DNA of 64,000 bases from Cumulibacter sp047975195 (GTDB lineage: Bacteria; Actinomycetota; Actinomycetes; Mycobacteriales; Antricoccaceae). The stretch is taken from assembly GCA_047975195.1 (NCBI GenBank), contig JBKEDB010000036.1:15538-79537 (forward strand), written 5' to 3'. Below the pieces are notes generated by a model that worked only from the letters and a program-made list of their open reading frames with translations, had not been told where the DNA came from and searched no databases. A program made the position numbers and the translations under genes. Shown here piece after piece: positions 26,601 through 34,824 of this stretch. Positions within the stretch are counted from its first letter, which is position 1. Every line of letters starts with the position of its first letter.

Positions 26601-27077
26601 ATGTCCGCCGCATCATCGCCCACCAATCCGCCGACGTACTCCGAGCGCCTCTACATGCCGATCGGCTGGTGGGCGGGCGCCCTGGTGATGACGGTGGTGC
26701 TGGAGTTGCAGGTGTGGATGTACCTGCCGATCCACCCGGCGATCACGCTCTCGGTACCGGTCTTGCTGGTCTCTGCGCTGCTGGCATCGGCGGGACTTAC
26801 CAAGATCGAAGTCACCAAGGATGTCGTGCGCATCGGCAAGTTCTCGCTACCATGCCGCCAGATCGCCAGCGTCGAAGAACTCGATCAACGCAATACGCGT
26901 CGAGCAGCGGGGGTCGGCGGCGACCCCGCTGCGGTCACTCTTCTGCGACCGTGGGTCCAATCGGCGTCCAAGGTGGTGTGCGTCGGCGACGAACCGCCAT
27001 ACGCGCTGGTGAGCACCCGACACCCGGAAAAGTTTTCAGCCGCCGTCGTCGCGTGTGCGACAGCGGCGGCTGAGTAG
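26601..27077 (+). CDS. DUF3093 family membrane protein
   Basis: The 158-residue protein has two membrane helices near the N-terminus (WWAGALVMTVVLELQVWMYL and ITLSVPVLLVSALLASAGLT), followed by a cytosolic domain with DVVRIGKFSLPCRQIASVEEL. It belongs to actinobacterial DUF3093, of unknown function, as Rv2698 does. ATG 26601 has no Shine-Dalgarno sequence and the -10-like TACCCT ends six bases before it, so the message is probably leaderless. Confidence 0.9.
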   Translation: MSAASSPTNPPTYSERLYMPIGWWAGALVMTVVLELQVWMYLPIHPAITLSVPVLLVSALLASAGLTKIEVTKDVVRIGKFSLPCRQIASVEELDQRNTRRAAGVGGDPAAVTLLRPWVQSASKVVCVGDEPPYALVSTRHPEKFSAAVVACATAAAE

Positions 27078-27094
27078 GTGGCCAGCTTCGGCTG

Positions 27095-27394
27095 TTATGC
27101 CGCGCAATCGCGGCAGATCAGTTGGTTCTTCTTCTCGACGGCGAGGCGCGAGCGGTGCTGTACGAGGAAGCAGCTGCTGCAGGTGAACTCGTCGGACTGC
27201 TTCGGCACGACGGTCACCGTCAACTCTTCAGCAGACAGGTCCGCGCCGGGTAGTTCGACCGGCTCGAGATCGGAGTCATCGACGTCGATCGCCGATGACT
27301 GATTCTCAGCGCGGCGGGCTTTGAGCTCCTCGAGCGAATCTTCTCCGAGATCATCGGATTCGTTGCGTCGAGGGGCGTCGTAGTCAGTTGCCAT
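27095..27394 (-). CDS. DUF4193 family protein (RNA polymerase-associated type zinc-ribbon-like tail)
   Basis: The 99-residue acidic protein starts MATDYDAPRR and ends with Cys pairs CSSC and CRDC that look like a small zinc ribbon. Between them lie an acidic middle region (ESDDLGEDSLEELK) and VVPKQSDEFTCSSCFLV. DUF4193 is highly conserved in actinobacteria (Rv2699c); its function is unknown, and the ribbon suggests binding to nucleic acid or a protein partner. The start is defined by homology; the frame continues upstream to 27487 without family sequence. It converges with DUF3093. Confidence 0.88.
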   Translation of the reverse strand: MATDYDAPRRNESDDLGEDSLEELKARRAENQSSAIDVDDSDLEPVELPGADLSAEELTVTVVPKQSDEFTCSSCFLVQHRSRLAVEKKNQLICRDCAA

Positions 27395-27648
27395 TTCTGG
27401 GAGACATCTCCTGGTGGTTGTGGGGGCGCGGTGTTGGCTACGCGAGGTCACAGTATGTCGCGAAGTCGGAGCGGGTCGGTCAGGCACCGGTCGGCTTCAG
27501 AAACAGGCTCTGACCGCGCGAGGGTACACCACCGACTCCCGGTCCGCCAGCGCATGGTGCGATAACGCGTGTCGGTCGCTACTTGTTCCCGCTGAGCGGG
27601 CAGAATAGGACGGCATCAGAACGCGCGCCCAATCAGTCAGGAGTACTA

Positions 27649-28302
27649 GTGAGCGAGTCCAAGGCACCCCGTCGCCCGGGCGGTCGCAGGCCTATTCCAC
27701 CGCTCATTTTCTTGATTGTGCTGGCCGTTCTAGCCGTAGGCGTCTGGTGGCAGGTTATTCGCAAGAACGATGAACAGGTCGCGAAACAGTCAGCGCCGTG
27801 CACGATGACGGCTTCTGAGGAAGAGTTGGCTGAGCTGAAGGATCTGGGCAAGATTCAGGTCGTCGTACTCAACGGTACCGACCAGACCGGGTTGGCGGCG
27901 TCGATCGAGTCCGAACTGACGGGGCGCGGTTTCACTGTCACCGAGGTCGGAAATGCCGACGACGGCACTTACAGCACAGCTGGGACTATCCGGTATGGAA
28001 CCGGCAGCAAATTCCAGGCAGATCTAGTCGCTGCGAACTTTCCCGACTTCGATGTTGACCGCTCCAACCACATCACCGACGGCACGATCCATGTGATCGC
28101 AGGTACTGCGTACAACGGCATCGCCGATGCGAATCAATCGACCCAGACGATCGACAAGTTGGTCGCCGCTGAAGGCAAAGTCCAGGCCGGTTGTCCCGCA
28201 TCCGATGGCGCCGAGGCTGACACCGCCGAGGAGGGCGCGGACGGTTCCGGGGAATCCTCTCAGGCCTCCGACGGCACACAGCCGGCCGATGACGGCAGTT
28301 AA
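27649..28302 (+). CDS. LytR C-terminal domain envelope protein (Cei-like)
   Basis: The 217-residue protein has a short basic N-terminus, one membrane helix (PLIFLIVLAVLAVGVWW) and an extracytoplasmic LytR_C domain starting near IQVVVLNGTDQTGLA. The acidic, Ser/Gly-rich tail is probably disordered. GTG 27649 has AGGAG upstream. The position between DUF4193 and suhB matches Rv2700 (Cei), a protein needed for cell-envelope integrity in M. tuberculosis. A similar envelope role here is inferred from position and domain. Confidence 0.85.
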   Translation: MSESKAPRRPGGRRPIPPLIFLIVLAVLAVGVWWQVIRKNDEQVAKQSAPCTMTASEEELAELKDLGKIQVVVLNGTDQTGLAASIESELTGRGFTVTEVGNADDGTYSTAGTIRYGTGSKFQADLVAANFPDFDVDRSNHITDGTIHVIAGTAYNGIADANQSTQTIDKLVAAEGKVQAGCPASDGAEADTAEEGADGSGESSQASDGTQPADDGS

Positions 28303-28322
28303 CTCGGCTACAGCCCTCACCG

Positions 28323-29147
28323 CTAGCGCGGTACCTGCCATTCGGGCTTGATGCGGCTGCGAATCGCGCCATTCAGCGCGTCCGTTACCGACGGCGCACA
28401 CGCAACGACAAGGCCCTCGTCATTCTCCGGTAAGCGCACGTCGACGCCTGCCTCGCGGCAAATGACGGCACCAGCGGCCCAGTCCCAAATATGCGTGCCC
28501 CACTCGTAATACGCATCGACGCGCCCGGCCGCCACGTTGCACAGATCCAACGCGGCAGAACCCATCCGACGAATATCACGTACCTCAGCTAACAGCGCGC
28601 CGACCACGGCGCCTTGAGCCGCGCGGCGGGACGGAACGTAACCGAAACCTGTCGCCAACAGCGTCAGGCTCAGTTCCGTCGGGGCCGAACAGCCGATCGG
28701 CCAATCGTCGAGGAAGGCGCCACCTCCGCGAACGGCATGAAACTGTTCACCGGTCGCCGGTTTAGTAACGACACCGACGACGAGGTCGCCGTCCACCTCT
28801 ACTGCGATGGAGATCGAGTAGTTCTCTAGTCCGTAGAGGTAGTTCACGGTTCCGTCGATCGGATCGATAATCCACCGGACTCCCGTACGACCCTCGGACT
28901 CCGCGTGCTCCTCACCGTGAACGCCATCGCCAGGACGCAGTTCGCGCAGTCGTTCTCGCAGCAACGCCTCGCAGGCGCGGTCCATCGCGGTGACCACGTC
29001 AGTCGGATCGGACTTGGTGTCAATATCGACCACGGCCGCGGTCCGACCGGCCGCAACGAGGTCGGCGGCCTGGCGGCCGAGCATGCGCGCGAGCGAGCAG
29101 AGGTGGTCGAGGTCGACGGTCGCGACGGTGCGATCGGGGCTGGTCAT
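28323..29147 (-). CDS. suhB: Inositol monophosphatase family protein (SuhB-like)
   Basis: The 274-residue Mg2+-dependent phosphatase has the family motifs GEEHA, WIIDPIDGTVNY and WDWAAGAVICREAG, which supply the metal-binding Glu and Asp residues. In actinobacteria such enzymes dephosphorylate inositol 1-phosphate for phosphatidylinositol and mycothiol synthesis; other sugar phosphates are possible substrates. TAGGAT lies six bases before ATG 29147, so transcription may be leaderless. It diverges from ppgK and converges with the LytR_C gene. Confidence 0.92.
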   Translation of the reverse strand: MTSPDRTVATVDLDHLCSLARMLGRQAADLVAAGRTAAVVDIDTKSDPTDVVTAMDRACEALLRERLRELRPGDGVHGEEHAESEGRTGVRWIIDPIDGTVNYLYGLENYSISIAVEVDGDLVVGVVTKPATGEQFHAVRGGGAFLDDWPIGCSAPTELSLTLLATGFGYVPSRRAAQGAVVGALLAEVRDIRRMGSAALDLCNVAAGRVDAYYEWGTHIWDWAAGAVICREAGVDVRLPENDEGLVVACAPSVTDALNGAIRSRIKPEWQVPR

Positions 29148-29203
29148 GGCTCTATCCTAAGTGTGCTCAACTCACCCCTCGGATCGGCTCAACGGGAGGC
29201 ATC

Positions 29204-29962
29204 ATGACGTCAGGTCCCCACCTCGGGCTAGGTATCGACATCGGTGGCACGGGGATCAAGGGAGCGCTGGTGAATCTCCACGACGGCACGCTCAACACCG
29301 AACGGATCCGGATCCCGACACCAACGAGATCGACTCCGCATAACGTTGCGGATGTCGTCGCGCAGATCGTGGAGCAAAGTGGCTATCACGGCGAGGTGGG
29401 CATCACGGTCCCGTCGGTAATTCAACGCGGCGTCGCGCGCACCGCTGCCAATATCGATCAGTCCTGGATCGGCAGCGACGTCACGTCGCTGATGTCCGAG
29501 CGGCTTTCGATGCCCGCCGAAGTGCTCAACGATGCGGACGCCGCTGGTCTAGCCGAGGTTCGCTACGGCGCCGGGCGCGGCGTGCCCGGAACCGTCCTCA
29601 TGCTGACATTCGGCACCGGGATCGGCTCCGCGCTGATCGTCAATGGGGTGCTCGTCCCCAACACTGAACTCGGCCACATCGAGGTCGATGGGAAGGACGG
29701 CGAATACCGTGCGGCAGGTTCGGCCAAGGACCGTAAGGACCTCAGTTACCCGCAGTGGGCCCAGCGGGTCAGCCGCTACCTCCAGGTGCTCGAGCGCGGG
29801 CTCTGGCCCGATCTGATTATCGTTGGCGGCGGGATCAGTAAGAAAGCGGAAAAATGGGTGCCGTTGCTGGAATGCCGCACACCGATCGCGGTCGCGCACA
29901 TGCTCAATAACGCGGGCATCGTCGGTGCCGCGTACGCGGCGCGCGAGAACCTGTCAACGTAG
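29204..29962 (+). CDS. ppgK: Polyphosphate glucokinase
   Basis: The 252-residue ROK-family kinase phosphorylates glucose using polyphosphate or ATP. It has the phosphate motif GIDIGGTGIKGALV, the segment IPTPTRSTP that matches the polyphosphate-binding loop of PpgK enzymes, VLNDADAAG with the catalytic Asp, and LTFGTGIGSAL. The ROK zinc motif is replaced by LGHIEVDGKDGEY, as usual in PpgK. GGGAGG before ATG 29204 supports the start. The order ppgK-sigA matches Rv2702-Rv2703. Confidence 0.94.
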   Translation: MTSGPHLGLGIDIGGTGIKGALVNLHDGTLNTERIRIPTPTRSTPHNVADVVAQIVEQSGYHGEVGITVPSVIQRGVARTAANIDQSWIGSDVTSLMSERLSMPAEVLNDADAAGLAEVRYGAGRGVPGTVLMLTFGTGIGSALIVNGVLVPNTELGHIEVDGKDGEYRAAGSAKDRKDLSYPQWAQRVSRYLQVLERGLWPDLIIVGGGISKKAEKWVPLLECRTPIAVAHMLNNAGIVGAAYAARENLST

Positions 29963-30059
29963 CCGCATCGATGCCGCGATCGCCCACGTGACGCGGTTCT
30001 CGGCGCCGCCGACCGCTCAGATCGGTCCCCTTGGCGACCGGGTTATTTCCGAGCGCGGT

Positions 30060-30158
30060 TACAATGGAACAGACGCTGGCCGTCAAGACCTACGGCCGAT
30101 CCAGACCAGGTAGTTCTCTATTGGTGTGCTCACACACCGTGAGCTCCTGACGCTCACG
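30060..30158 (+). promoter_or_regulatory. sigA leader: candidate -10 and two adjacent hairpins
   Basis: TACAAT (30060-30065) is a good -10 element without a convincing -35. The roughly 100-base leader then holds hairpin GGTGTG-CTCA-CACACC (30123-30138) and hairpin CGTGAGC/GCTCACG (30138-30158), which end just before the GAAAGGAA ribosome site of sigA. Confidence 0.45.
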
Positions 30159-30174
30159 CTGCGAAAGGAACCGC

Positions 30175-31449
30175 GTGCATTCAACTTCAGTTGGCTCTCA
30201 GGAGAGCAGCACGAGAGAGACGAGCACTCGGGCGGTAGCTGCAGTCGCGAAGAAGACCGCCACATCCGCAACGGCTACGGTAACGAAGAAGGCAGTTGCC
30301 AAGAAGGGTCCGGCGAAGAAGACCGCAGCGAAGAAGTCGGCGGCAAAGAAGTCAACGGCCAAGGCTGCCGGCGCCGCCGCCGAAACAGACGCTTCCGAGC
30401 AGGACGACCCGCAGTCGGACAAGGTCGAGGTAAAGACCATTGAGTCGGCAGACGCGCAGGACGACGATGACGAGGAAGAAGAGGAGTCCGAGGCTCTCAA
30501 GCAGGCTCGTAAGGACGCCGAGTTAACCGCCTCCGCCGATTCGGTTCGCGCCTATCTCAAGCAGATCGGCAAGGTCGCCTTGCTGAACGCCGAGGAGGAA
30601 GTCGACCTCGCCAAGCGGATCGAGGCCGGACTGTACGCCGTAGAGCGTAAACGGCAGATCGAAGAGCAGAAGGAAAAGATCGCCACGCAGATGCGCCGTG
30701 ATCTGAATTGGATCGTGCGCGACGGCGAGCGCGCCAAGAATCACCTGCTCGAGGCCAACCTCCGGCTCGTGGTGTCGTTGGCCAAGCGCTACACCGGCCG
30801 CGGAATGGCCTTTCTCGACCTCATCCAGGAAGGCAACCTCGGCCTGATCCGCGCGGTCGAGAAGTTCGACTACACCAAGGGCTACAAGTTCTCGACCTAC
30901 GCGACATGGTGGATTCGCCAGGCGATCACCCGCGCGATGGCCGATCAGGCCCGCACCATCCGCATACCGGTCCACATGGTTGAGGTAATCAACAAGTTGG
31001 GCCGCATCCAGCGCGAGTTGCTACAGGACCTGGGCCGCGAGCCGACTCCTGAAGAACTCGCCAAGGAAATGGACATCACGCCGGAGAAGGTGCTGGAGAT
31101 CCAGCAGTACGCGCGTGAGCCCATCTCACTCGACCAGACCATCGGCGACGAGGGCGACAGCCAACTCGGTGACTTCATCGAGGACTCCGAAGCCGTCGTC
31201 GCGGTCGACGCGGTGTCATTCACCCTCCTACAAGATCAACTGCAATCGGTGCTGCAGACGCTCTCCGAGCGCGAGGCAGGCGTCGTCCGGCTACGGTTCG
31301 GACTCACCGACGGCCAGCCACGTACCCTCGATGAAATCGGTCAGGTGTACGGCGTGACCCGCGAGCGGATCCGGCAGATCGAATCGAAAACGATGAGCAA
31401 GTTGCGACACCCGTCGCGTTCACAGGTCCTGCGCGACTACCTGGACTAG
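30175..31449 (+). CDS. sigA: Primary RNA polymerase sigma factor SigA (RpoD/HrdB)
   Basis: The 424-residue group 1 sigma factor has a Lys/Ala-rich N-terminal extension (repeated KKTA/KKSA units, about residues 25-66), an acidic block, then regions 1.2 to 4. Region 1.2 is DSVRAYLKQIGKVALL. Region 2 contains NLRLVVSLAKRYTGRGM and the -10-recognition segment KGYKFSTYATWWIRQAI. Region 4.2 is TLDEIGQVYGVTRERIRQIE. It directs housekeeping transcription. GTG 30175 follows GAAAGGAA. The Lys/Ala tract resembles that of other actinobacterial HrdB/SigA proteins. A strong hairpin follows the gene. Confidence 0.97.
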   Translation: MHSTSVGSQESSTRETSTRAVAAVAKKTATSATATVTKKAVAKKGPAKKTAAKKSAAKKSTAKAAGAAAETDASEQDDPQSDKVEVKTIESADAQDDDDEEEEESEALKQARKDAELTASADSVRAYLKQIGKVALLNAEEEVDLAKRIEAGLYAVERKRQIEEQKEKIATQMRRDLNWIVRDGERAKNHLLEANLRLVVSLAKRYTGRGMAFLDLIQEGNLGLIRAVEKFDYTKGYKFSTYATWWIRQAITRAMADQARTIRIPVHMVEVINKLGRIQRELLQDLGREPTPEELAKEMDITPEKVLEIQQYAREPISLDQTIGDEGDSQLGDFIEDSEAVVAVDAVSFTLLQDQLQSVLQTLSEREAGVVRLRFGLTDGQPRTLDEIGQVYGVTRERIRQIESKTMSKLRHPSRSQVLRDYLD

Positions 31450-31485
31450 CGAGTCTGTGTTCTACCGCTAACGCCGTGTTCTACC

Positions 31486-31523
31486 GCTGAAGATCCCGCC
31501 CCTTATGGGGCGGGATCTTCAGC
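31486..31523. terminator. 17-bp perfect hairpin between sigA and the convergent pentapeptide-like gene
   Basis: A 17-base stem (31486-31502 pairing with 31507-31523) closes a TTAT loop with no mismatch. It probably terminates transcription from both sides. The stop codon of the convergent gene (31503-31505) lies inside the loop, so the right arm encodes its last residues. A 13-bp direct repeat, GTGTTCTACCGCT, lies just before it (31457-31469 and 31476-31488). Confidence 0.8.
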
Positions 31524-32192
31524 TATGTCGATGCCGAGGTGCGCCGCTATCGCGGGCAGCATGACCCGCAGGTGGAACTCGGTGAGCGTCGCGCCGCGCA
31601 ATGCAGTAATATCGGTGATGGCGGGCGTTCCGCTCCCCCGAAGGTCCAGATCCACCGCACGAAGCCGACGGGTGTCGATCTCGCCGAGACTGCTGCGCAC
31701 TACGGCACCACGGTGTATATCGACCTCCGGCATATCCATCGTGCCGACAGTGCAGTCCACGATCAGCAAGTCGCGCACGCGAGCACCGTCCAGCCGCAGA
31801 TAGTCAATCCTCGCCCCACGTACTTCGACCCCGGCCAGATCAGCATCGCTGAGGTCCAACACACCGATCCTTCCGCCGACGATCGCCGAGCGGCGCAACG
31901 TGGCACCCGAGGCGTTAAGCGCCGTGATCTGCGCTTCCTGGACGAGCACATCGACTAGTCTCGCCCCAGAAAACTCAAGGACGTCCAGCCGCAGATCGCT
32001 CAGCGCACTGTGTTCGATGTCCGATCCGGCCGCGTCCAACTCACCGATGAGCCCGTTGATTCTCGCCCGCGAGATCACTGCGTCCGGACCCAGCGTGGCC
32101 TCATCGAGCGCTTCGATCGGTACCTGTGGCCGGCGGATAACCGGCGGGGCCGGCCGCTGACCATCGGCACCGCGGCGACGGCTCATCGCCAC
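31503..32192 (-). CDS. Pentapeptide-repeat-like protein
   Basis: The 229-residue protein has many loosely spaced A(D/N)LxG-type units, for example ALNASGATLRRS, VLDLSDADLAGVEV and YLRLDGARVRDL, which suggest a right-handed beta helix. The N-terminal 30 residues are basic and Pro-rich, and there is no signal peptide. Pentapeptide proteins sometimes mimic DNA or bind partner proteins, but nothing here identifies a target. ATG 32192 or 32186 may start it. The 3' end is embedded in the sigA terminator hairpin. Confidence 0.82.
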   Translation of the reverse strand: MAMSRRRGADGQRPAPPVIRRPQVPIEALDEATLGPDAVISRARINGLIGELDAAGSDIEHSALSDLRLDVLEFSGARLVDVLVQEAQITALNASGATLRRSAIVGGRIGVLDLSDADLAGVEVRGARIDYLRLDGARVRDLLIVDCTVGTMDMPEVDIHRGAVVRSSLGEIDTRRLRAVDLDLRGSGTPAITDITALRGATLTEFHLRVMLPAIAAHLGIDIAEDPAP

Positions 32193-32405
32193 GGCGCGCG
32201 GTGCGCACGCGCGCGACTACTCGTCGGGTGGTTCGCCCACAGCGGACAGAACCAGAGGAATGCAAACGTCGTCATAGTCGTTGTTCTCCATAGGCGAAAC
32301 AAACATCGCCCGAGGATCCCACCTTCACGGGGGTGAACCGAATAGAGTGAGCGCCAACGCGCTGGAGTCACGTGGCTCTCGGCGCGCCGACGTAAGGAGC
32401 GAGCG

Positions 32406-32594
32406 ATGAACGCAACATACACCGACGTGACCGATACCCAGACCGAGCTGAAGGCGACGGACCGTTGCGACCGTTGCGGCGCTCGCGCGACCAACCGCGC
32501 TGTGCTCGCTAATGGTCTTGAGTTGCTGTTCTGCGGGCACCACGCTCGCGAGTACGGCAGCGCACTGAAGGCCAAGGACATCGCGCTCACCTGA
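32406..32594 (+). CDS. DUF7455 small zinc-ribbon-like protein
   Basis: The 62-residue protein has CDRCGARATNRAV and FCGHHAREY, so two Cys pair with a Cys and two His residues in a likely small zinc fold. It matches the actinobacterial family DUF7455, which has no known function. AAGGAG lies eight bases before the ATG. A strong terminator follows at 32614-32651. It lies between the pentapeptide-like gene and a convergent helicase gene, in the sigA-sigB interval. Confidence 0.85.
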   Translation: MNATYTDVTDTQTELKATDRCDRCGARATNRAVLANGLELLFCGHHAREYGSALKAKDIALT

Positions 32595-32613
32595 TTAACT
32601 CACGTACCGAAAC

Positions 32614-32651
32614 GGCGCAGCGGCGATCCTCTACGGGATCGCCGCTGCGCC
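32614..32651 (+). terminator. Rho-independent terminator after the DUF7455 gene
   Basis: A perfect 16-base stem (32614-32629 pairing with 32636-32651) with a six-base loop is followed by CTTTC. It sits 19 bases after the DUF7455 stop and may also serve the convergent helicase gene. Confidence 0.85.
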
Positions 32652-32729
32652 TTTCAGATGGTGTCGATGCAGCCGGCCTCAATAGCCCCGTCAGCAGCGG
32701 GAGTGCGCCCGGACTCGTCGTGCCCGATC

Positions 32730-34529
32730 TCAGCTCCGGTTCTGGCGGAGGTAGTCGATTCGTGCCTGCAACTGCTCAGCGGTCGCAAGTGGCGTCGGTG
32801 GGCCGCCACACACGCGGCGCAACTCAGCATGAATGAGCGCGTGCTTACGCCCAGTACGCGCATACCGCAGAGACACCAGGCTGGTGAGTTCCTTACGCAG
32901 CGTGGCGAGCACATCGTGATGCGACTGCGGCGCTGCGGGCACCGGCTCGGGTTGCGGTTCGCTGCGGCGAGTTACCTGCCGCTGCTGGCGATCACGTAGC
33001 AGCATCGTGACCTGATCCGGTTCGAGCAGCCCGGGAATACCGAGGAACTCCTGTTCATCGTCGAGCTCAGCCTGACTGCCCCATGCGTTGCCGTCGAAGA
33101 TGACGTCCTCGAAGTCTGCCGAGGCGCCCAATCGCTCGTACGACGACTCGCGATCGTCTTGGTCCGTGTCCGTAGCGGCGGCCGGCTCGGCCGCCGGGAG
33201 GTCGTCCCATTCTTCTGCATGCTTGGGCGCGCCCAGGACATGGTCGCGCGTCGCCTCCATATCGTGCGCGAGGGCCCGCAACCGCGGGACGGACGGCAGG
33301 AAGACCGTCGCGGACTCGCCGCTCGCTCGCGCTCGGATCACACGGCCAACAGCCTGCGCGAAGAACATCGCCGTGCTCGTGTTCGTTGCGTACACCAGCA
33401 CGCCCAGTCGCGGCACATCGACGCCTTCGCTGACCATCCTGACCGCCACGATCCATTCGTCGCGGGACTGGGTGAATTGGGCAATCTGGGCCGAGGACCC
33501 ACTCTCGTCCGAGAGCACGAGAGCGGGTCGTACGCCGGTCATATGTTCCAGTAGGTCGGCGTACGCGCGGGCATCCTGCTGGTCGCTGGCTATCACGAGA
33601 CCACCAGCGTCCGGGGCGCTGGATTCACGCAACTGCCGTAACCGGCCGTGGGCTGCCTTAAGCACCGCCGGGATCCAGTCCCCTTCGGGATCGAGCGCGG
33701 TACGCCAGGCGCGCTGGGTGTGCTCCTTCAGCGCCACCTCGCCTAGACGCATCGTGATCTCGTCACCAGCCCGGGTTCGCCAGCGCGCTTCGCCGCTATA
33801 CGACATGAACAGCACCGGGCGCACCACCCGGTCGGTGAGCGCGTCGCCGTAGCCGTACGAGAAGTCCGCCACGGATTTCTTCATACCGCCAGCGGTCGTC
33901 TCGTACGTCACGAAGGGAATTGGCGTGTCGTCGGACCGGAACGGTGTACCGGTCAGCATCAGCCGCCGCGTGGCGTGGCTGAATGCGGCTCGGATGGCCG
34001 AACCCCAGGACTGTGCATCGCCGGCGTGATGCACCTCGTCGAGAATGACCAGGGTGTCGCGACTCTTGGTGCGGGTCGCGAACGTATCGATCGCTGCAGC
34101 GACTCCGGCGTAGGTCGCGGCGACGCCCGCGTAGTCGCTAGAGGTCCGTCCGGCACTGCCACTGAACTTCGGGTCAATCCGGATGCCGATCCGCTCGGCC
34201 GCCTGCGCCCACTGCACCTTCAGATGTTCGGTGGGGGCAATCACGATGACCTGACTGATCGTCCCGACATCCAACAGTTCACGGGCGACCCGCAAAGCGA
34301 AGGTGGTCTTGCCTGCCCCTGGCGTGGCCACCAGCAAGAAGTCCTCGGAGCGGGTCATGAGGTATCGGTTCAGCGCTTTGCGCTGCCATCCGCGCAGCGG
34401 GGTGTCCGAGGTCGGCGGTCGATATCCGCCGCTCGCGCCCTGCTGTCCCTCGACCACCCGCATCGCGCCCCCTGTCGTTCTACTCGCCTCAGTCTTGGCC
34501 GGTTGCCAACCTAGCGCCTCGCGGCGCAC
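32730..34529 (-). CDS. SF2 DEAD/DEAH-box helicase, actinobacterial type
   Basis: The 599-residue protein has Q-like PLRGWQRKAL, Walker A TPGAGKTT, motif II DEVHH, motif III LTGTPFR, and the C-terminal helicase core with VRMVSEGVDVPRLGVLVYAT and AVGRVIRAR. The C-terminal 150 residues are family-specific. The nucleic-acid substrate is unknown; relatives sit beside DUF3039 in many actinobacteria. GTG 34529 has GGAGG ten bases upstream, but that site lies within a hairpin. ATG 34463, preceded by AGGGGG, is a good alternative start. Confidence 0.88.
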   Translation of the reverse strand: MRREALGWQPAKTEASRTTGGAMRVVEGQQGASGGYRPPTSDTPLRGWQRKALNRYLMTRSEDFLLVATPGAGKTTFALRVARELLDVGTISQVIVIAPTEHLKVQWAQAAERIGIRIDPKFSGSAGRTSSDYAGVAATYAGVAAAIDTFATRTKSRDTLVILDEVHHAGDAQSWGSAIRAAFSHATRRLMLTGTPFRSDDTPIPFVTYETTAGGMKKSVADFSYGYGDALTDRVVRPVLFMSYSGEARWRTRAGDEITMRLGEVALKEHTQRAWRTALDPEGDWIPAVLKAAHGRLRQLRESSAPDAGGLVIASDQQDARAYADLLEHMTGVRPALVLSDESGSSAQIAQFTQSRDEWIVAVRMVSEGVDVPRLGVLVYATNTSTAMFFAQAVGRVIRARASGESATVFLPSVPRLRALAHDMEATRDHVLGAPKHAEEWDDLPAAEPAAATDTDQDDRESSYERLGASADFEDVIFDGNAWGSQAELDDEQEFLGIPGLLEPDQVTMLLRDRQQRQVTRRSEPQPEPVPAAPQSHHDVLATLRKELTSLVSLRYARTGRKHALIHAELRRVCGGPPTPLATAEQLQARIDYLRQNRS

Positions 34530-34534
34530 GTGAA

Positions 34535-34567
34535 CGCGACCTCCACGACAGGTGTCGGGAGGCCGCG
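34535..34567 (-). promoter_or_regulatory. Hairpin enclosing the helicase ribosome site
   Basis: The arms CCTCC and GGAGG (34540-34544 and 34558-34562) continue with CGAC and GTCG around an AGGT loop, and CGCG/CGCG flanks them. There is one bulge and one mismatch. On the minus strand the GGAGG ribosome site of GTG 34529 is paired in this stem. There is no T tract, so masking of translation is as likely as termination. Confidence 0.5.
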
Positions 34568-34587
34568 CGTGAGAACAGTCTCAGTGG

Positions 34588-34824
34588 CTATTTCTTGCCT
34601 TTCGGAAGGCTGTTGTAGATCTCTTTGCAGTCTTTACACACCGGAGAACCTGGTTTCGGCGTTTTCGTTACCGGGAACGTCTCGCCACACAAAGCAACCA
34701 CCATGTTGCCCATAACCGCGCTCTCGGTGATCTGGTTCTTGCGGACGTAATGAAATACCTCATCGTCCTTTGAGGTGTCGGCGTCCTTGAGTTCGGGGCG
34801 CTCCAGAAGGTCAGTGCTGCTCAT
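34588..34824 (-). CDS. DUF3039 family protein
   Basis: The 78-residue protein carries AVMGNMVVALCGETFPV and SPVCKDCKEIY, giving three Cys residues that could form a small zinc site. It is a conserved actinobacterial family of unknown function, nearly always beside this helicase. The start at MSSTDLLERP (34824) follows homology; the longer frame to 34869 has none. It overlaps the end of the DUF3099 gene by 14 bases, so it is cotranslated with it. Confidence 0.88.
   Translation of the reverse strand: MSSTDLLERPELKDADTSKDDEVFHYVRKNQITESAVMGNMVVALCGETFPVTKTPKPGSPVCKDCKEIYNSLPKGKK

Noticed and set aside
32193..32405. Additional small gene between the pentapeptide-like gene and DUF7455
   Set aside because: Open frames there overlap in several registers with no ribosome site or recognisable sequence; I see only spacer and probable promoter DNA.
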